A model generated the notes under the pieces. It searched no databases and was not told the origin of the DNA. It worked only from the letters and a program-made list of their open reading frames with translations. From NCBI GenBank assembly GCA_041941305.1, contig JBGTQJ010000026.1, positions 62,001 to 126,000 of the forward strand: a stretch of 64,000 bases of DNA, in the 5' to 3' direction. Shown piece after piece: positions 18,351-27,489 of this stretch. Position numbers and translations under genes: made by a program. Source of the DNA: JANSWP01 sp041941305. Its GTDB lineage: Bacteria > Bacteroidota > Bacteroidia > Chitinophagales > Saprospiraceae. Every line of letters begins with the position of its first letter. Positions within the stretch are counted from its first letter, which is position 1.

Positions 18351-18811
18351 TAGACATCCAGATAGCCCAATCTTCTGCACAAATCCAGGGAATCAAAGCA
18401 CTGCTTGAAGCATACGCCAAACTTCGAAATCACGACGCTGCATTGGGAAATTTTCAAAAAGAACTCAAAGAGCTTCCTGGAAAATATGCTCCTCCTTCAG
18501 GACAGCTCCTTATTGCTTATGTTGAAGGAAAACCAGCAGGATGTGTCGCTTTTCAGCAAATTGAAGTTCGGGTTTGTGAAATGAAAAGGCTATTTGTCAG
18601 CAAAAGATTCCAGGGTTTGGGTATAGGAAAGCAACTCGTTTCAAGATTGATAGCAGAAGCCAAAGAAGCTGGATATGACATCATGCGTCTGGATACACAT
18701 CCCTGGATGACGACTGCCCAAAACTTGTATCAAGGCTTTGGATTTTATGAGATTGAGGCATATAATGATAATCCGACAATAGGCATCCGCTTCTTTGAAT
18801 TGAATCTATAG
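18347..18811 (+). CDS. GNAT-family N-acetyltransferase
   Basis: Acetyl-CoA dependent transferase of 154 residues. The CoA-binding motif A is visible as MKRLFVSKRFQGLGIGKQL (Q/R-x-x-G-x-G/A), with motif B around RLDTHPWMTTAQNLYQGFGF. It starts with an ATGA overlap with the OmpA gene stop, so translation is likely coupled. The acceptor substrate cannot be inferred; a small molecule is more likely than a protein because no ribosomal-protein-type specificity signature is seen. Confidence 0.88.
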   Translation: MIDIQIAQSSAQIQGIKALLEAYAKLRNHDAALGNFQKELKELPGKYAPPSGQLLIAYVEGKPAGCVAFQQIEVRVCEMKRLFVSKRFQGLGIGKQLVSRLIAEAKEAGYDIMRLDTHPWMTTAQNLYQGFGFYEIEAYNDNPTIGIRFFELNL

Positions 18812-18822
18812 TAGGAACTCAT

Positions 18823-19422
18823 TCAAATTTTTCTTTCCTGATACCACAAAATCGCCTTCGCCTCTATCTCTTTAATAAATTCGTTTTTACCCGCATTATA
18901 CTCCATGCCATCTTTCCAGTTTTTAAGCGAGAGTGCTTGTTTTAGTTGTGCATATCGTTCCTTGACATTTGGGTAAGTCCTTAAATAATCCCTAAATGCA
19001 ATGTGCCTTGTCCAGTCTGGAACGCCAAATTCCCAAACATGCACATGCGCATATCTTAAATGGTTTATAGCCTCATGAGGTATAGTGGCGTCCTTGCCAA
19101 ATATTTGAGGAAACTGACGCTCATTAGCTTCATCTTTCAACCTTACAAAAAGTCTTCGATTGGGCATGCGCTCATTAAATACTTGATAATAGATGTATTT
19201 TTTGTGGGGAAGTATTTTTTCTACTATTTCATCAAGTAGCCTCTCTTCTTGAATACCTACTAAAATATCAATGACAGGCTTTGCTGCCAAGCCTTCAACT
19301 GAAGTACTACCAAAGTGTTCAATTACAGGGTAATATGCTTCTAAGAGGATGGAAAGTTCCTTTTTCAATTGTTCGAATTGGTTTTCCCATAGGGGGTTAT
19401 AAGGTTCTATTTTTATTTTCAT
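18823..19422 (-). CDS. GrpB/UPF0157 family protein (nucleotidyltransferase-like fold)
   Basis: About 199 residues. The family signature is clear: VIEHFGSTSVEGLAAKPVIDILVGI (family core at about residues 33-57), which corresponds to the G-S and D-x-D-type part of the polymerase-beta-like fold, followed by RHIAFRDYLRTYP. Function is unproven across the family; Gram-positive members were once called dephospho-CoA kinase-like. The ATG at 19422 (MKIKIEPYNP) is chosen over one three codons upstream because family members begin with this beta strand. It is divergent from the cysteine-synthase-like gene with a 24-base gap. Confidence 0.85.
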   Translation of the reverse strand: MKIKIEPYNPLWENQFEQLKKELSILLEAYYPVIEHFGSTSVEGLAAKPVIDILVGIQEERLLDEIVEKILPHKKYIYYQVFNERMPNRRLFVRLKDEANERQFPQIFGKDATIPHEAINHLRYAHVHVWEFGVPDWTRHIAFRDYLRTYPNVKERYAQLKQALSLKNWKDGMEYNAGKNEFIKEIEAKAILWYQERKI

Positions 19423-19446
19423 AAGCACCAAAAATAATATTCAAAC

Positions 19447-20352
19447 ATGATAGGAAATACACCTCTAATCAAACTGGAAAAACTACCAACACCAGGATCT
19501 GCCGAAGTATGGGTAAAATATGAAGGCGGCAATCCTACTGGAAGTATGAAAGATCGCATGGCGCTTTCCATGATTGAAGGTGCAGAAAGGAGGGGCGATC
19601 TTCTACCAGGTGGTACAGTCGTTGAATATACTGGGGGAAGTACTGGTAGTTCGCTGGCTATGGTCTGTGCTAAAAAAGGGTATAAAGCCCATTTTGTTTC
19701 TTCGGATGCTTTTGCAGAAGAAAAAATTCGAACGATGGAAGCTTTTGGAGCTAAAGTAGAAATCATTCCGAGCGATAATGGTCAACTAACCGCTCAGTTG
19801 ATCAATGACATGATCTCAAGGGCAAAAGAATTGAGCAAAGCCCCTAACACTTTTTGGCCAGATCAAGTCAATAATGTCGACAATCGAAATGCTTATCATA
19901 AAATAGCTAAGGAGATCATGGATGTTTTGGGTAATGATATTGACGAATTTGTTACAGCAGTAGGAGGCGGAGGGTGCTTTTCTGGCAATTCAGAAATATT
20001 TAAAAAAGAAATTCCGCATATTCGATGTATTGCAGTAGAACCATATCATGTCCGCAATATTTCGGGAGGAGATACTTCTGGAACTCATAAACTGGAAGGA
20101 ATTGGATTGTCTTTTATTCCCTCCATTTTTAGAGCAGACTTGGTAGATGAAGTAATTTCGGTCAAAGATGAGGATGCCTACGAAACAGCACAGAACCTAG
20201 CTAAAAAAGAGGGCATCTTTGGAGGCATTACCTCAGGTGCAAATGTTTGGGCAGCACTTCAAAGAGCAAAAACATTGGGCGCGGATAAAAAAATTGTGAC
20301 GGTAGTGATTGATTCAGGGCTTAGGTATTTGGATGGAGATTTGTATCGGTAA
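19447..20352 (+). CDS. PLP-dependent cysteine synthase-family enzyme
   Basis: Beta-family PLP enzyme, 301 residues. The PLP lysine lies in NPTGSMKDRMA, the substrate Asn/Thr loop is EYTGGSTGSSLA, the phosphate-binding glycine run is AVGGGGCFSG, and the C-terminal Ser is in VIDSG. It resembles O-acetylserine sulfhydrylases (CysK/CysM), but the substrate loop carries EYTGGSTG in place of the usual TSGNTG, so cystathionine beta-synthase-like or other beta-replacement chemistry is possible. No serine acetyltransferase gene is nearby. Confidence 0.85.
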   Translation: MIGNTPLIKLEKLPTPGSAEVWVKYEGGNPTGSMKDRMALSMIEGAERRGDLLPGGTVVEYTGGSTGSSLAMVCAKKGYKAHFVSSDAFAEEKIRTMEAFGAKVEIIPSDNGQLTAQLINDMISRAKELSKAPNTFWPDQVNNVDNRNAYHKIAKEIMDVLGNDIDEFVTAVGGGGCFSGNSEIFKKEIPHIRCIAVEPYHVRNISGGDTSGTHKLEGIGLSFIPSIFRADLVDEVISVKDEDAYETAQNLAKKEGIFGGITSGANVWAALQRAKTLGADKKIVTVVIDSGLRYLDGDLYR

Positions 20353-20361
20353 ATAAATCCA

Positions 20362-22173
20362 TCAAAAATAACTCACATACCCAAAGTGTATCTTCGGATT
20401 TCGAAAATCGGGTTGGCTGCCATCTTGACCACCTACTGCCAGACTAACTCCAAAAACCCCCGCATTCGTTTCGAAATTCATCCCCAAACCAAAACCAAAA
20501 GGGCGATCAAATCTGCGCTTTCCGACTATACGGTCTTCCAGATAAGCATAATCACCAAATAAATTGAAATAGGAATTTTGTCCAATTAGTAAGCGATATT
20601 CCAAAGTAAAAACAGCATAAAATGTAGCAAAGAGAGATTCTTCATCAAAACCACGCAGTAAGTGATTGCCGCCAATACGGTATTGTTCATTTTGATAGAT
20701 GGGGTTTTCCGAGACGATGAGTCCACTTTGTCCTCCAATTAAAAGCGTGCTTCTTTGTGCCAATGGAAAGAAGCGCTCAACTTTACCATCAAATTTGTAC
20801 TGAAAGGTCTTGATGTTCAAGGTATCATAAAAGTCTTCGCGAACGTTCAAAATCGCTTGATTTTCTTTGATTTGCTTAATCCCCGCACCGGCTTTGACAA
20901 AAAATCGCCAGCCTTTACGAGGATTAAAGCGATAGTCGAGTTGCTGCCAGGAGTACTCCAAACCATAAGTAGAATTGTTCACATCCAGATTATTGGGAAG
21001 GCTTCCCTGTTTGATTCGATTGGTATCTACAGAAAGCAGATTGGAATTGGTATTGTTCCAAAAAGCTTTAAGGTAGTTACCTCCTTCCAATAAATACTGA
21101 ATGCCAAAATCGAAAATGACATCTGAATAGGTAGAATCCCGCTTGTATTGGTTGAATTTTAAATCTACACCAAAGGGTAAATCAAGAATGTATGGATATG
21201 CAAATTGCAATTCGAGTTCCTGTGTGGCAGGTCGCAATCTTTCAAAAGATGCATAGACCTTTTCGCCCAATCCAAATTGATTTTCCAATTCAGCATTAAA
21301 CGTTCCTGTAAGTAGAAGGCGATTGTCTTCATTGTTATTATTGGGTAAAACACCAATGAGGAAATCAAAACGGCTGGCTTTTTTCTTTTCCAAAAAGAGG
21401 TTAATACTCGCTTTGTCTTCCAAAAAAGTAACTGTTGGTGGCACCTTTTCTTTTAAAAACGGCAATTCACGCAAACGGTCCCGTATTTGCAGAATTTTCT
21501 TCTTGCTATAAAGCGCTCCTTCCTTGATACCCAGGTAATTTTTCAAATAGGTATTGGATATTTTTACGTCTCCCTTGACATTCAAACTATCAATCAAAAC
21601 CAACTTTCCTTTATTCATAAAGAGCTGAGCGTCAATTTTATTTTCGGAAATTGAAATACTATCCAGCCAGATATTTGCAAAAGGATATCCATTGTTTTCA
21701 GCATATTCCAACAACTTTTCCTGCAAGGCTGCTAATTCGTAATATTCAAAAAGTTTATTTTGATACAACCTTTCAAAAAAACCAACCTGGCTTAAAAACA
21801 CAGCCTCCACATTGCCATTTTTCAAATTTGCCCATTGATACTTATCCCCAAAGTGCATATAGGCAATGAAAACACTGTCCTGATTGTGCAATTCATCTAC
21901 AGAAGCTTCGAGGTATGCCTGATTGTGCAATCGAAGTAAGATTTGTTTTAACTCGCTCTTTAAACTGAGGGAATCGGCAAAGTTCGTCTGGTAGTTTATC
22001 TTTTCGGTGAGGAAGGAAATTTCTTTATCAAGCGGCTGAATATCAAGTAGGTAGGTGGTTTGTGAAATAAGCTGAACCTTAAATAACAATAGAAGGCAAC
22101 AAAAAAACCAAATTCTCAAGGGATGATGAAAGATGAAAGATGAAGGATGAATAATCAGAGGAAAAAATGCCAT
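20362..22173 (-). CDS. BamA/TamA-type outer membrane beta-barrel (Omp85) protein
   Basis: Signal region LRIWFFCCLLLLFKVQLISQ, then POTRA-like repeats (about 50-265: KLVLIDSLNVKGDVKISNTYL, ...GALYSKKKILQIRDRL) and a C-terminal 16-strand-type barrel with the lid-loop motif RIGGNHLLRGFDEESLF (the RG-F/Y of Omp85). It ends in aromatic Phe, as expected for barrels. About 603 residues. The first codons (before LRIW) come from a degenerate ATGAAAG repeat (about 22120-22156), so the real start may be a TTG or another codon nearer the signal sequence. Converges with the cysteine-synthase-like gene over 9 bases. Confidence 0.87.
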   Translation of the reverse strand: MAFFPLIIHPSSFIFHHPLRIWFFCCLLLLFKVQLISQTTYLLDIQPLDKEISFLTEKINYQTNFADSLSLKSELKQILLRLHNQAYLEASVDELHNQDSVFIAYMHFGDKYQWANLKNGNVEAVFLSQVGFFERLYQNKLFEYYELAALQEKLLEYAENNGYPFANIWLDSISISENKIDAQLFMNKGKLVLIDSLNVKGDVKISNTYLKNYLGIKEGALYSKKKILQIRDRLRELPFLKEKVPPTVTFLEDKASINLFLEKKKASRFDFLIGVLPNNNNEDNRLLLTGTFNAELENQFGLGEKVYASFERLRPATQELELQFAYPYILDLPFGVDLKFNQYKRDSTYSDVIFDFGIQYLLEGGNYLKAFWNNTNSNLLSVDTNRIKQGSLPNNLDVNNSTYGLEYSWQQLDYRFNPRKGWRFFVKAGAGIKQIKENQAILNVREDFYDTLNIKTFQYKFDGKVERFFPLAQRSTLLIGGQSGLIVSENPIYQNEQYRIGGNHLLRGFDEESLFATFYAVFTLEYRLLIGQNSYFNLFGDYAYLEDRIVGKRRFDRPFGFGLGMNFETNAGVFGVSLAVGGQDGSQPDFRNPKIHFGYVSYF

Positions 22174-22300
22174 AAACTTGAAACGTTCATCTTTGGGTTT
22201 GATTTTAGAAATAAGTGATTTAGAAAATCATTCGTTTCCAATCTTACAAAAAACGTTTCGGCAAGATAAAAACAATCGGTAGTATAGACTTGGTGAGTTT

Positions 22301-23281
22301 TCAATTTTGGTTTCCTTCAAAAAACCGCTGTTGCTTTTGCATTTTAAGGATGGGATTCTCCCAAATCTTTATCGTTTTATCCAATCCGGCAGTAGCCAGT
22401 ATTTTTCCAGCTTTATCAAAAGCCAGGGCTGAAACTTCAGATCTTTCATTTGAAACAAAACTGTACACTACTTTTCCCGAATCTACATTCCAAAAAATCA
22501 CTTTGCCATCAGCTCCACAAGATGCAAAGTATTGAGCATCCGGAATAAACTTTAAATCGTAAATTTCAGCAGTATGCCCTCTAAGGCGGTATTTAACCGA
22601 CCAGTTTTTCGTTTCCCAGACAATAATATTTTTGCCAACAGTAGCCAATAAAAATTGCCCATCAGGACTAAAATCTAATTTCCCTACCGACTCACTACCT
22701 TTTAGTTTCTTTATTATTTTTTGGCTTTGGACATCCCAAATTCGAAGCACTTTTTTTCCAGAAAAAGTAGCAATCCATTTTCCGTCTGAACTAAAGGACA
22801 AAGCTTTCACATCAGATTCATGTCCCTTTAGTGTTTGTACTGAACTATTGGCAATTAAATCCCAAACCTTGACGGAATTATCTCTGGATGCACTGGCGAG
22901 TAGTCCTTTTTCAGTGCAAAAATCCAAATCTTCCACATGGTAATCGTGCTCTGTTAATTTTTTCTCCAATTTGAAATTCCAGCTATTCCAAACAAAAATT
23001 TCTGGTTCGCGACCTGCCGAAACCAAATAGTCACCTTGAGCGATCAGATCCCAAACCTGATCGTTATTGCCTTTAAGTTTTGCTAAATTTTCTCCAGCTT
23101 CAACATCCCAGGTTTTAACAACATAATCATCACCAGCAGAAAAAACCGATTTTCCGTCATCTGAAATTGCCAACGCATTGATTCTTTCGGAATGCGCATT
23201 GGGAATGGATCGAATAAGGGTTTGGGCAGAAAGAAATGCAAATGACCCAAAGTAGCAAAGTAGAGAAATCCAGAATTTCAT
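22301..23281 (-). CDS. Secreted WD40-repeat protein
   Basis: Signal peptide MKFWISLLCYFGSFAFLSAQ followed by seven WD40 blades filling residues 30-312, each ending in a Trp-Asp-like dipeptide (VKTWDVEAG, VKVWDLIAN, LRIWDVQSQ, VIFWNVDSG, IKIWENPIL). A seven-bladed propeller is a protein-interaction scaffold without enzymatic residues. 326 residues. It is separated from the upstream transglutaminase-like gene by a pair of inverted REP-like palindromes. Confidence 0.92.
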   Translation of the reverse strand: MKFWISLLCYFGSFAFLSAQTLIRSIPNAHSERINALAISDDGKSVFSAGDDYVVKTWDVEAGENLAKLKGNNDQVWDLIAQGDYLVSAGREPEIFVWNSWNFKLEKKLTEHDYHVEDLDFCTEKGLLASASRDNSVKVWDLIANSSVQTLKGHESDVKALSFSSDGKWIATFSGKKVLRIWDVQSQKIIKKLKGSESVGKLDFSPDGQFLLATVGKNIIVWETKNWSVKYRLRGHTAEIYDLKFIPDAQYFASCGADGKVIFWNVDSGKVVYSFVSNERSEVSALAFDKAGKILATAGLDKTIKIWENPILKMQKQQRFFEGNQN

Positions 23282-23294
23282 AATGAATTTGAAG

Positions 23295-23318
23295 GTAGCA
23301 CGGCTCTCCAGAGCCGTG
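23295..23318 (+). repeat. REP-like palindrome, copy 1 (GTAG foot)
   Basis: GTAG followed by a hairpin: CACGGCTCT, two-base centre CC, AGAGCCGTG. A further copy lies at 31502 and an inverted one at 23384. The GTAG tetranucleotide at the 5' foot of a short palindrome is the mark of REP elements moved by REP-associated tyrosine transposases (known for enterobacteria). Confidence 0.8.
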
Positions 23319-23383
23319 AAGCAAGTAAAGATGAATATTTGGGGATTTATTTTTCAAGGTTTTGGAAAACCCTTATGGGGAAA

Positions 23384-23407
23384 CACGGCTCTGGAGAGCC
23401 GTGGTAC
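23384..23407 (-). repeat. REP-like palindrome, copy 2, inverted (GTAC foot)
   Basis: Same 20-base palindrome in the opposite orientation, 65 bases from copy 1, with GTAC as foot when read on the minus strand. Together the two form an inverted pair like a BIME/REPIN. The far end touches the stop codon of the transglutaminase-like gene (23409). Confidence 0.8.
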
Positions 23408-23408
23408 A

Positions 23409-24980
23409 TTAGTCTAAAAGAACTAATTGCACACTAGAACGCTTATACTTCGGCATTGCCATACCTGCTTCTGCGCCTATGTAGGTTGGATCACAAATGA
23501 GGTATTTTTCATCCTGATAGGTCACAAAATCTCCTGGCATGTCTGCTGAGAATTTCACGGCTGTTGCAACATGTTCTGGAAAGACCAAACCCAACACTTC
23601 CAAGCCTGTCAATTCCTTCACCAAAACAGCCAATAGTGCAGAACGATCTTCACAATCAGAATACGGATAATACAAGACCTCTTCCGGAAAGAAATATTTT
23701 TCCACACCAAATTGATCCTGATCCGTCTTATAATCAAAACCTTTTTGAATAAATGCCAACAGAAAATCTACTTTTTGCTTTTCAGTTTTGCCTTCCAGCA
23801 TGGGGCTAAGGGCTTCTTTGAAAGAGGACATGGCTTCACTGCTTAAAGGAGCAGAAAGCGTGACATTAAATCCTACAGGAGGCATGTCTTCGTAAAAATC
23901 TACGAGGTTTTGATTGTATTGAATGTCAAAATGATGAACTTCTACATCCGTATAACTTACCGTTCTTGTCTTCAGCCTTTTGGGAAAATTCATCGCTTCT
24001 GTAAAATTGAAATTAATGGCGTGGTTGTTATCCCTGTATTTCCCTTCATAGGTTTTAATGGAGGAAATATGACCATAATCGGGGTCGAAAGAATAGACGT
24101 AATACTTCAAACCCTCTACAGTCATATAGGGTGTATTGTACACTTCCTGAGGGCTCGGTAGTAATAAAAACAAAGCCGTGCGATTGAATCCAATTTTGGA
24201 TAAAAAACCGCTTTTATTCAACATAAAACAAGTAAACAAAACCTGCTCGTTGTAATGTCCCGGATACAATTCTTCAGCAAACTTCCGAACCGCCTGTACA
24301 TAACCCCAATCATTCAGGTTCATTTTTTCTGAAACGGTCACAAACTGCATAACTGTTGGATAATAATCTGCTTCAGCCAATTCTTCCCATGCATCAGGAA
24401 TACCGGAATTAAAAGGTTTTTCCAGATTAAAATCCAAACGACTATCAAATTGCAATGGTAAATCCAGACCATAAAATGGGACATTAAGCGTTCGCAATCT
24501 TCGTCCACCCTCGCTTTTTCGATCTTCAGAAACCGGGGCAGGTTTGAAGTCTTTATTGTCTTCATCAGCGCTGGTTCCACCTGGATTGATGATTTCACTT
24601 TGAATTTCCTGTGAACGATTACTTCGGTTTGGCGTAAATGTAGGTTCAGGAGCATTTGGTTGGACTGAGGGTTTGTCGGGATCTAATGGAGAAGGGTTTC
24701 CAGCGTATACAGAAAAATCTTTCCAGCTATTTGCCATAAACCGTACGAAAGCACGGTCAATACTATCACGGAAATTTTTATGCTTCTCCTCAATGTGGTC
24801 TTTAAAGTTTTCAAACTTATCCATCATTTTATCAAAATCTGCGTCAAAATCACGCAATTCTTCTTCCGTCTTTTTCTGCTCTTCTATTTGTGCATTTGCA
24901 GTCGTAAAAGCACAAGTTGCAAAACAAAGGCTGAGTGCTAAAATTTTAAAGACCACTTTATGATTGTATATGGAAATCAT
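23409..24980 (-). CDS. Secreted transglutaminase-like (papain-fold) protein
   Basis: A signal peptide (VVFKILALSLCFATCAFTTANAQ) is followed by an acidic/basic coiled-coil-like stretch (about residues 32-75, many Asp/Glu/Lys) and a proline-rich linker. The C-terminal third has the Cys-His-Asp triad of transglutaminase-like cysteine proteases: Cys443 in SDCEDRSA, His470 in FPEHVATAV, Asp497 in ICDPTYIG. The linker between fits a periplasmic or surface enzyme; activity may be protease, amidase or cross-linking. 523 residues. It is followed by the REP pair and the WD40 gene. Confidence 0.8.
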   Translation of the reverse strand: MISIYNHKVVFKILALSLCFATCAFTTANAQIEEQKKTEEELRDFDADFDKMMDKFENFKDHIEEKHKNFRDSIDRAFVRFMANSWKDFSVYAGNPSPLDPDKPSVQPNAPEPTFTPNRSNRSQEIQSEIINPGGTSADEDNKDFKPAPVSEDRKSEGGRRLRTLNVPFYGLDLPLQFDSRLDFNLEKPFNSGIPDAWEELAEADYYPTVMQFVTVSEKMNLNDWGYVQAVRKFAEELYPGHYNEQVLFTCFMLNKSGFLSKIGFNRTALFLLLPSPQEVYNTPYMTVEGLKYYVYSFDPDYGHISSIKTYEGKYRDNNHAINFNFTEAMNFPKRLKTRTVSYTDVEVHHFDIQYNQNLVDFYEDMPPVGFNVTLSAPLSSEAMSSFKEALSPMLEGKTEKQKVDFLLAFIQKGFDYKTDQDQFGVEKYFFPEEVLYYPYSDCEDRSALLAVLVKELTGLEVLGLVFPEHVATAVKFSADMPGDFVTYQDEKYLICDPTYIGAEAGMAMPKYKRSSVQLVLLD

Positions 24981-25007
24981 TGTAGTTATTTGAAATGGTT
25001 ACATTGC

Positions 25008-25069
25008 TATATTGTTATATGGCAATTGGGCAAACAATCTATTTATCAATACCGCCATATAACAATATA
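25008..25069. terminator. Long intergenic dyad between DUF4384 and transglutaminase-like genes
   Basis: TATATTGTTATATGGC (25008-25023) pairs with its exact complement at 25054-25069. It lies just 5 bases past the DUF4384 stop codon and could end or attenuate that transcript. Confidence 0.5.
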
Positions 25070-25073
25070 ACCA

Positions 25074-25991
25074 TCAACTTCTTTGCTTAATCGAAAGCAT
25101 AATTTCTTTCACCTGTGTATCTTCTTTGATACTTCTCAATTTGGTGAGCCATTTGTAAAAATCGTCTTTGCTCAATTCTTTCGGAAGCGTAGAACCATCA
25201 TCCGCAATTTCTTCGTTGGCGTCTTGAAGGATAGGTTTGTCAAAAGGGGTTTTGGAGAAGATAACCGTGAGCATATCAATTTCGGTAGGTTCCTCCGTGT
25301 ACATGTAGTATTCAGGAGATTGGGGTTCGGAAAATAAAATGTATTCTTCATCGGCATTGACTTCCATAAAACTACCTTTCATACCTTCATAAGGGAGCAA
25401 ACATTGGACTTCCTCTTCCAAAGCGAGAAAAACTGCCAAATATCCTTCTACAGGTGTGACAAATCGCATGAAGAAATTGTCATCATTTACAAAATCTTCA
25501 GTTTGACATGCATCCGGATCTTTGCATTTCAGGGGTTCAGCGATGAAACTAATTGGCGCCTCTACAATTTCTTTGGCTTTTCCTTTGATGTAGGTTCTAA
25601 CCCAAAGTTCCTCTCTTTCTTCATCCCAATGGAAATTAGATTCTTCTTCTATGGTCTTTAGCCAATAACCTTTGACGCGATTTACAATCACTTCATCGCT
25701 GTCATAAGTATCTCTGGCTTGTCCATTTTTGAAAGTACTTTCCCGATAAGAAATTCGCTCACTCGACACCAACCAACCAAATTCATTTCCCATGGCAGTT
25801 TCCATTGCTTTTCGAATCGCCAGCATCTTAGCCTGCTTACGAGTCATCCAATCTTCTACTGGAATCGTTTCAGTAGCTTCCACAACAGCGACTCTGGCTT
25901 TCGTTCCTTTTTCTTTCTTGTTTTGTGCAATTAATGCCACTGAAAAGAAAAGGAAAACAAAGGATAATATGATTGTTGAAAATTGCCTCAT
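25074..25991 (-). CDS. Secreted DUF4384 protein with LPP20/FlgT-like N-terminal domain
   Basis: Signal peptide to about residue 23 (ILSFVFLFFSVALIAQ). Residues about 30-150 contain RKQAKMLAIRKAMETAMG, the helix pattern of LPP20/FlgT-type secreted domains (fast-repeating A-x-x-x-A). Residues about 185-270 match DUF4384: EGYLAVFLALEEEVQCLLPY, then an extended strand region. DUF4384 often occurs fused to caspase-like domains in other bacteria; here the caspase-like protein is a separate gene 2.6 kb away. 305 residues. Function unknown. Confidence 0.72.
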   Translation of the reverse strand: MRQFSTIILSFVFLFFSVALIAQNKKEKGTKARVAVVEATETIPVEDWMTRKQAKMLAIRKAMETAMGNEFGWLVSSERISYRESTFKNGQARDTYDSDEVIVNRVKGYWLKTIEEESNFHWDEEREELWVRTYIKGKAKEIVEAPISFIAEPLKCKDPDACQTEDFVNDDNFFMRFVTPVEGYLAVFLALEEEVQCLLPYEGMKGSFMEVNADEEYILFSEPQSPEYYMYTEEPTEIDMLTVIFSKTPFDKPILQDANEEIADDGSTLPKELSKDDFYKWLTKLRSIKEDTQVKEIMLSIKQRS

Positions 25992-26071
25992 GATTGATTG
26001 ATTGCCTTGATTATTCTTTAAAGATACTTAATCAATTTGAGATAGGGAATTTTGAAATTTGGAAGAAAAGC

Positions 26072-26101
26072 GGAGGCAAAGCTTTCGATAGCATTGCCTC
26101 C
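26072..26101 (-). terminator. Hairpin downstream of the LPP20-like gene
   Basis: GGAGGCAAAGCT (26072-26083) pairs with AGCATTGCCTCC (26090-26101) with one mismatch. Read on the minus strand it is followed by a T-rich run, as in an intrinsic terminator for the gene at 26216. Confidence 0.55.
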
Positions 26102-26215
26102 AATATATCGAATCAGTATGATGGACTTTTTACTTGGGCAGTTTGGAAGTATTTGATTTTTCATCAAAAATCAAGCTACCCGAGCATTCTCCATATAATG
26201 GACTTTTAATTATTC

Positions 26216-26902
26216 TTAGAAATCCAAAATTTGGTCAAGCTTCTTGTGGATATCATCTGCTTCATCTTCCAATTCTTCACGAATGGTTTGCTTCACAGTA
26301 TCCCAGGCAGTTTCCTGATTGTAAGCGATGAGGCAGGTATAGCCAATATTTTTCTTTTTGCCAAGTGCTTTGTCTTGCTTGTAAGCTTCAAAAAGAATAA
26401 TCACCCGACCTAGTTTTTGAGCAATGATATTTTTGGAGCCAGTAACCGTTTTGGTCAAAGAAGCGGCTTCCTCCATATTCAATTGCTTATTCGCAAAACT
26501 GTTTTCTACCAGTCCAACCACATTGGTGGCAATTTGCCCTGCAAGGTCTAGTTTGGCAGCTTCGAGTGCTTGATTTTTAGCCGCAATTTTAGTTTCTGCA
26601 ACAGATTCCTGAGAAGCGGTGAGGTAGCGAGCATAACCTTTTTCATCCTCTTCCAATTGGCGCATGTAAGCTCTTTCTAATTGCTTGTCCATTGGAAGTG
26701 TGGCTGTCACTACATAATAACCCTCTTTACTCAATCTTTTAGCTTCTTTACGAGCCAATTTGATAGGCTTCTCTTTCAATTCTTTTTTCAAAAATTTGTC
26801 CTGCTTCTTATTTGCTTTGCTTTGTCCAAAAGATGCACAAGACATGAAGACGAAAAGGCTGAGTGCTAGTGTAAGTGTCTTGGAAATGGTCATTGATTTC
26901 AT
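26216..26902 (-). CDS. Secreted LPP20-like protein, possible lipoprotein
   Basis: 228 residues. The N-terminus has a Lys head and hydrophobic core ending in FMSCASFGQ, which could act as a lipobox (Cys22) or as an ordinary signal. After a strongly basic segment (about 30-60, KKQDKFLKKELKEK) comes AKNQALEAAKLDLAGQIA (about 108-125), the alternating Ala/Leu helix of the LPP20/FlgT family; the C-terminus is acidic. It is paired with the DUF4384 gene downstream, which has the same helix signature, so the two may act together in the envelope. Function unknown. Confidence 0.65.
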   Translation of the reverse strand: MKSMTISKTLTLALSLFVFMSCASFGQSKANKKQDKFLKKELKEKPIKLARKEAKRLSKEGYYVVTATLPMDKQLERAYMRQLEEDEKGYARYLTASQESVAETKIAAKNQALEAAKLDLAGQIATNVVGLVENSFANKQLNMEEAASLTKTVTGSKNIIAQKLGRVIILFEAYKQDKALGKKKNIGYTCLIAYNQETAWDTVKQTIREELEDEADDIHKKLDQILDF

Positions 26903-27080
26903 AACGAATTATTTTTAGGTTCCTAAAATTAGGTGATTAATCCTTGAAAATTCAATTTCAAAATCAAGCGATAAACTTAAACTTGAACTTGCTCTTGAAC
27001 TTGAACTTTCTCAAGAGTGCCAAGTGGTTTTTATGATGCCTAAGGTTCAAAATTTACATAAAAACCATTTGACGACGACT

Positions 27081-27267
27081 TAGGATCTTTTAAAAAATAG
27101 ATTCGACAAATTTGATGAGATTATTTTGAGTCAAGGCGATGAAAAAAACGCAGGCATAGCAGCGCTAAGCTGAGTATTTTTTCCCAAAGGGATGCCCTTG
27201 GCAGAAGAAGCGTTGGCTCAAAAGAAGCCATCAAAATGTCGAAGTTATTCTTTAAACAATCCTTTAG
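27081..27267. repeat. 187-bp foldback (MITE-like) element B
   Basis: The left arm from 27081 and the reverse complement of the right arm ending 27267 align over about 60 bases: (A/T)AGGATnnTTTAAA(A/G)AATA, then TTCGACA and TTTGATG, then TTTTGAG. The centre holds CCCAAAGGGAT and two small hairpins. Its length equals that of element A and the end string TTGTTTAAAnAAT is shared, so both belong to one family. It fills much of the 587-base gap 26903-27489. The reading frame inside has no gene features. Confidence 0.8.
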
Positions 27268-27407
27268 TGAGTTTTCAAAATAATATCGGTTTCTTCAAAC
27301 CGCACGTCTTTTAATTTCTCCTATGACGATGGGTAACCAGTTAAAGGTTATTTAAGAGAAGTTAAGGGAATTTAAAAGTTTGAAAAAACCTGTTTTGATA
27401 AATTTAT

Positions 27408-27415
27408 TAACTTTG
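27408..27415 (+). promoter_or_regulatory. Candidate -7 box TAACTTTG for the coiled-coil/HNH pair
   Basis: Fits TAnnTTTG, 75 bases before the ATG at 27490. A TTTG at 27379-27382 is somewhat too far upstream for a standard -33 box. Confidence 0.4.
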
Positions 27416-27489
27416 TTAGCATCATTTCGAATAAAATCCAGCCTTTATTACAAGTATACTTTTTTAAAATTCTTTAATAATAAAAATAA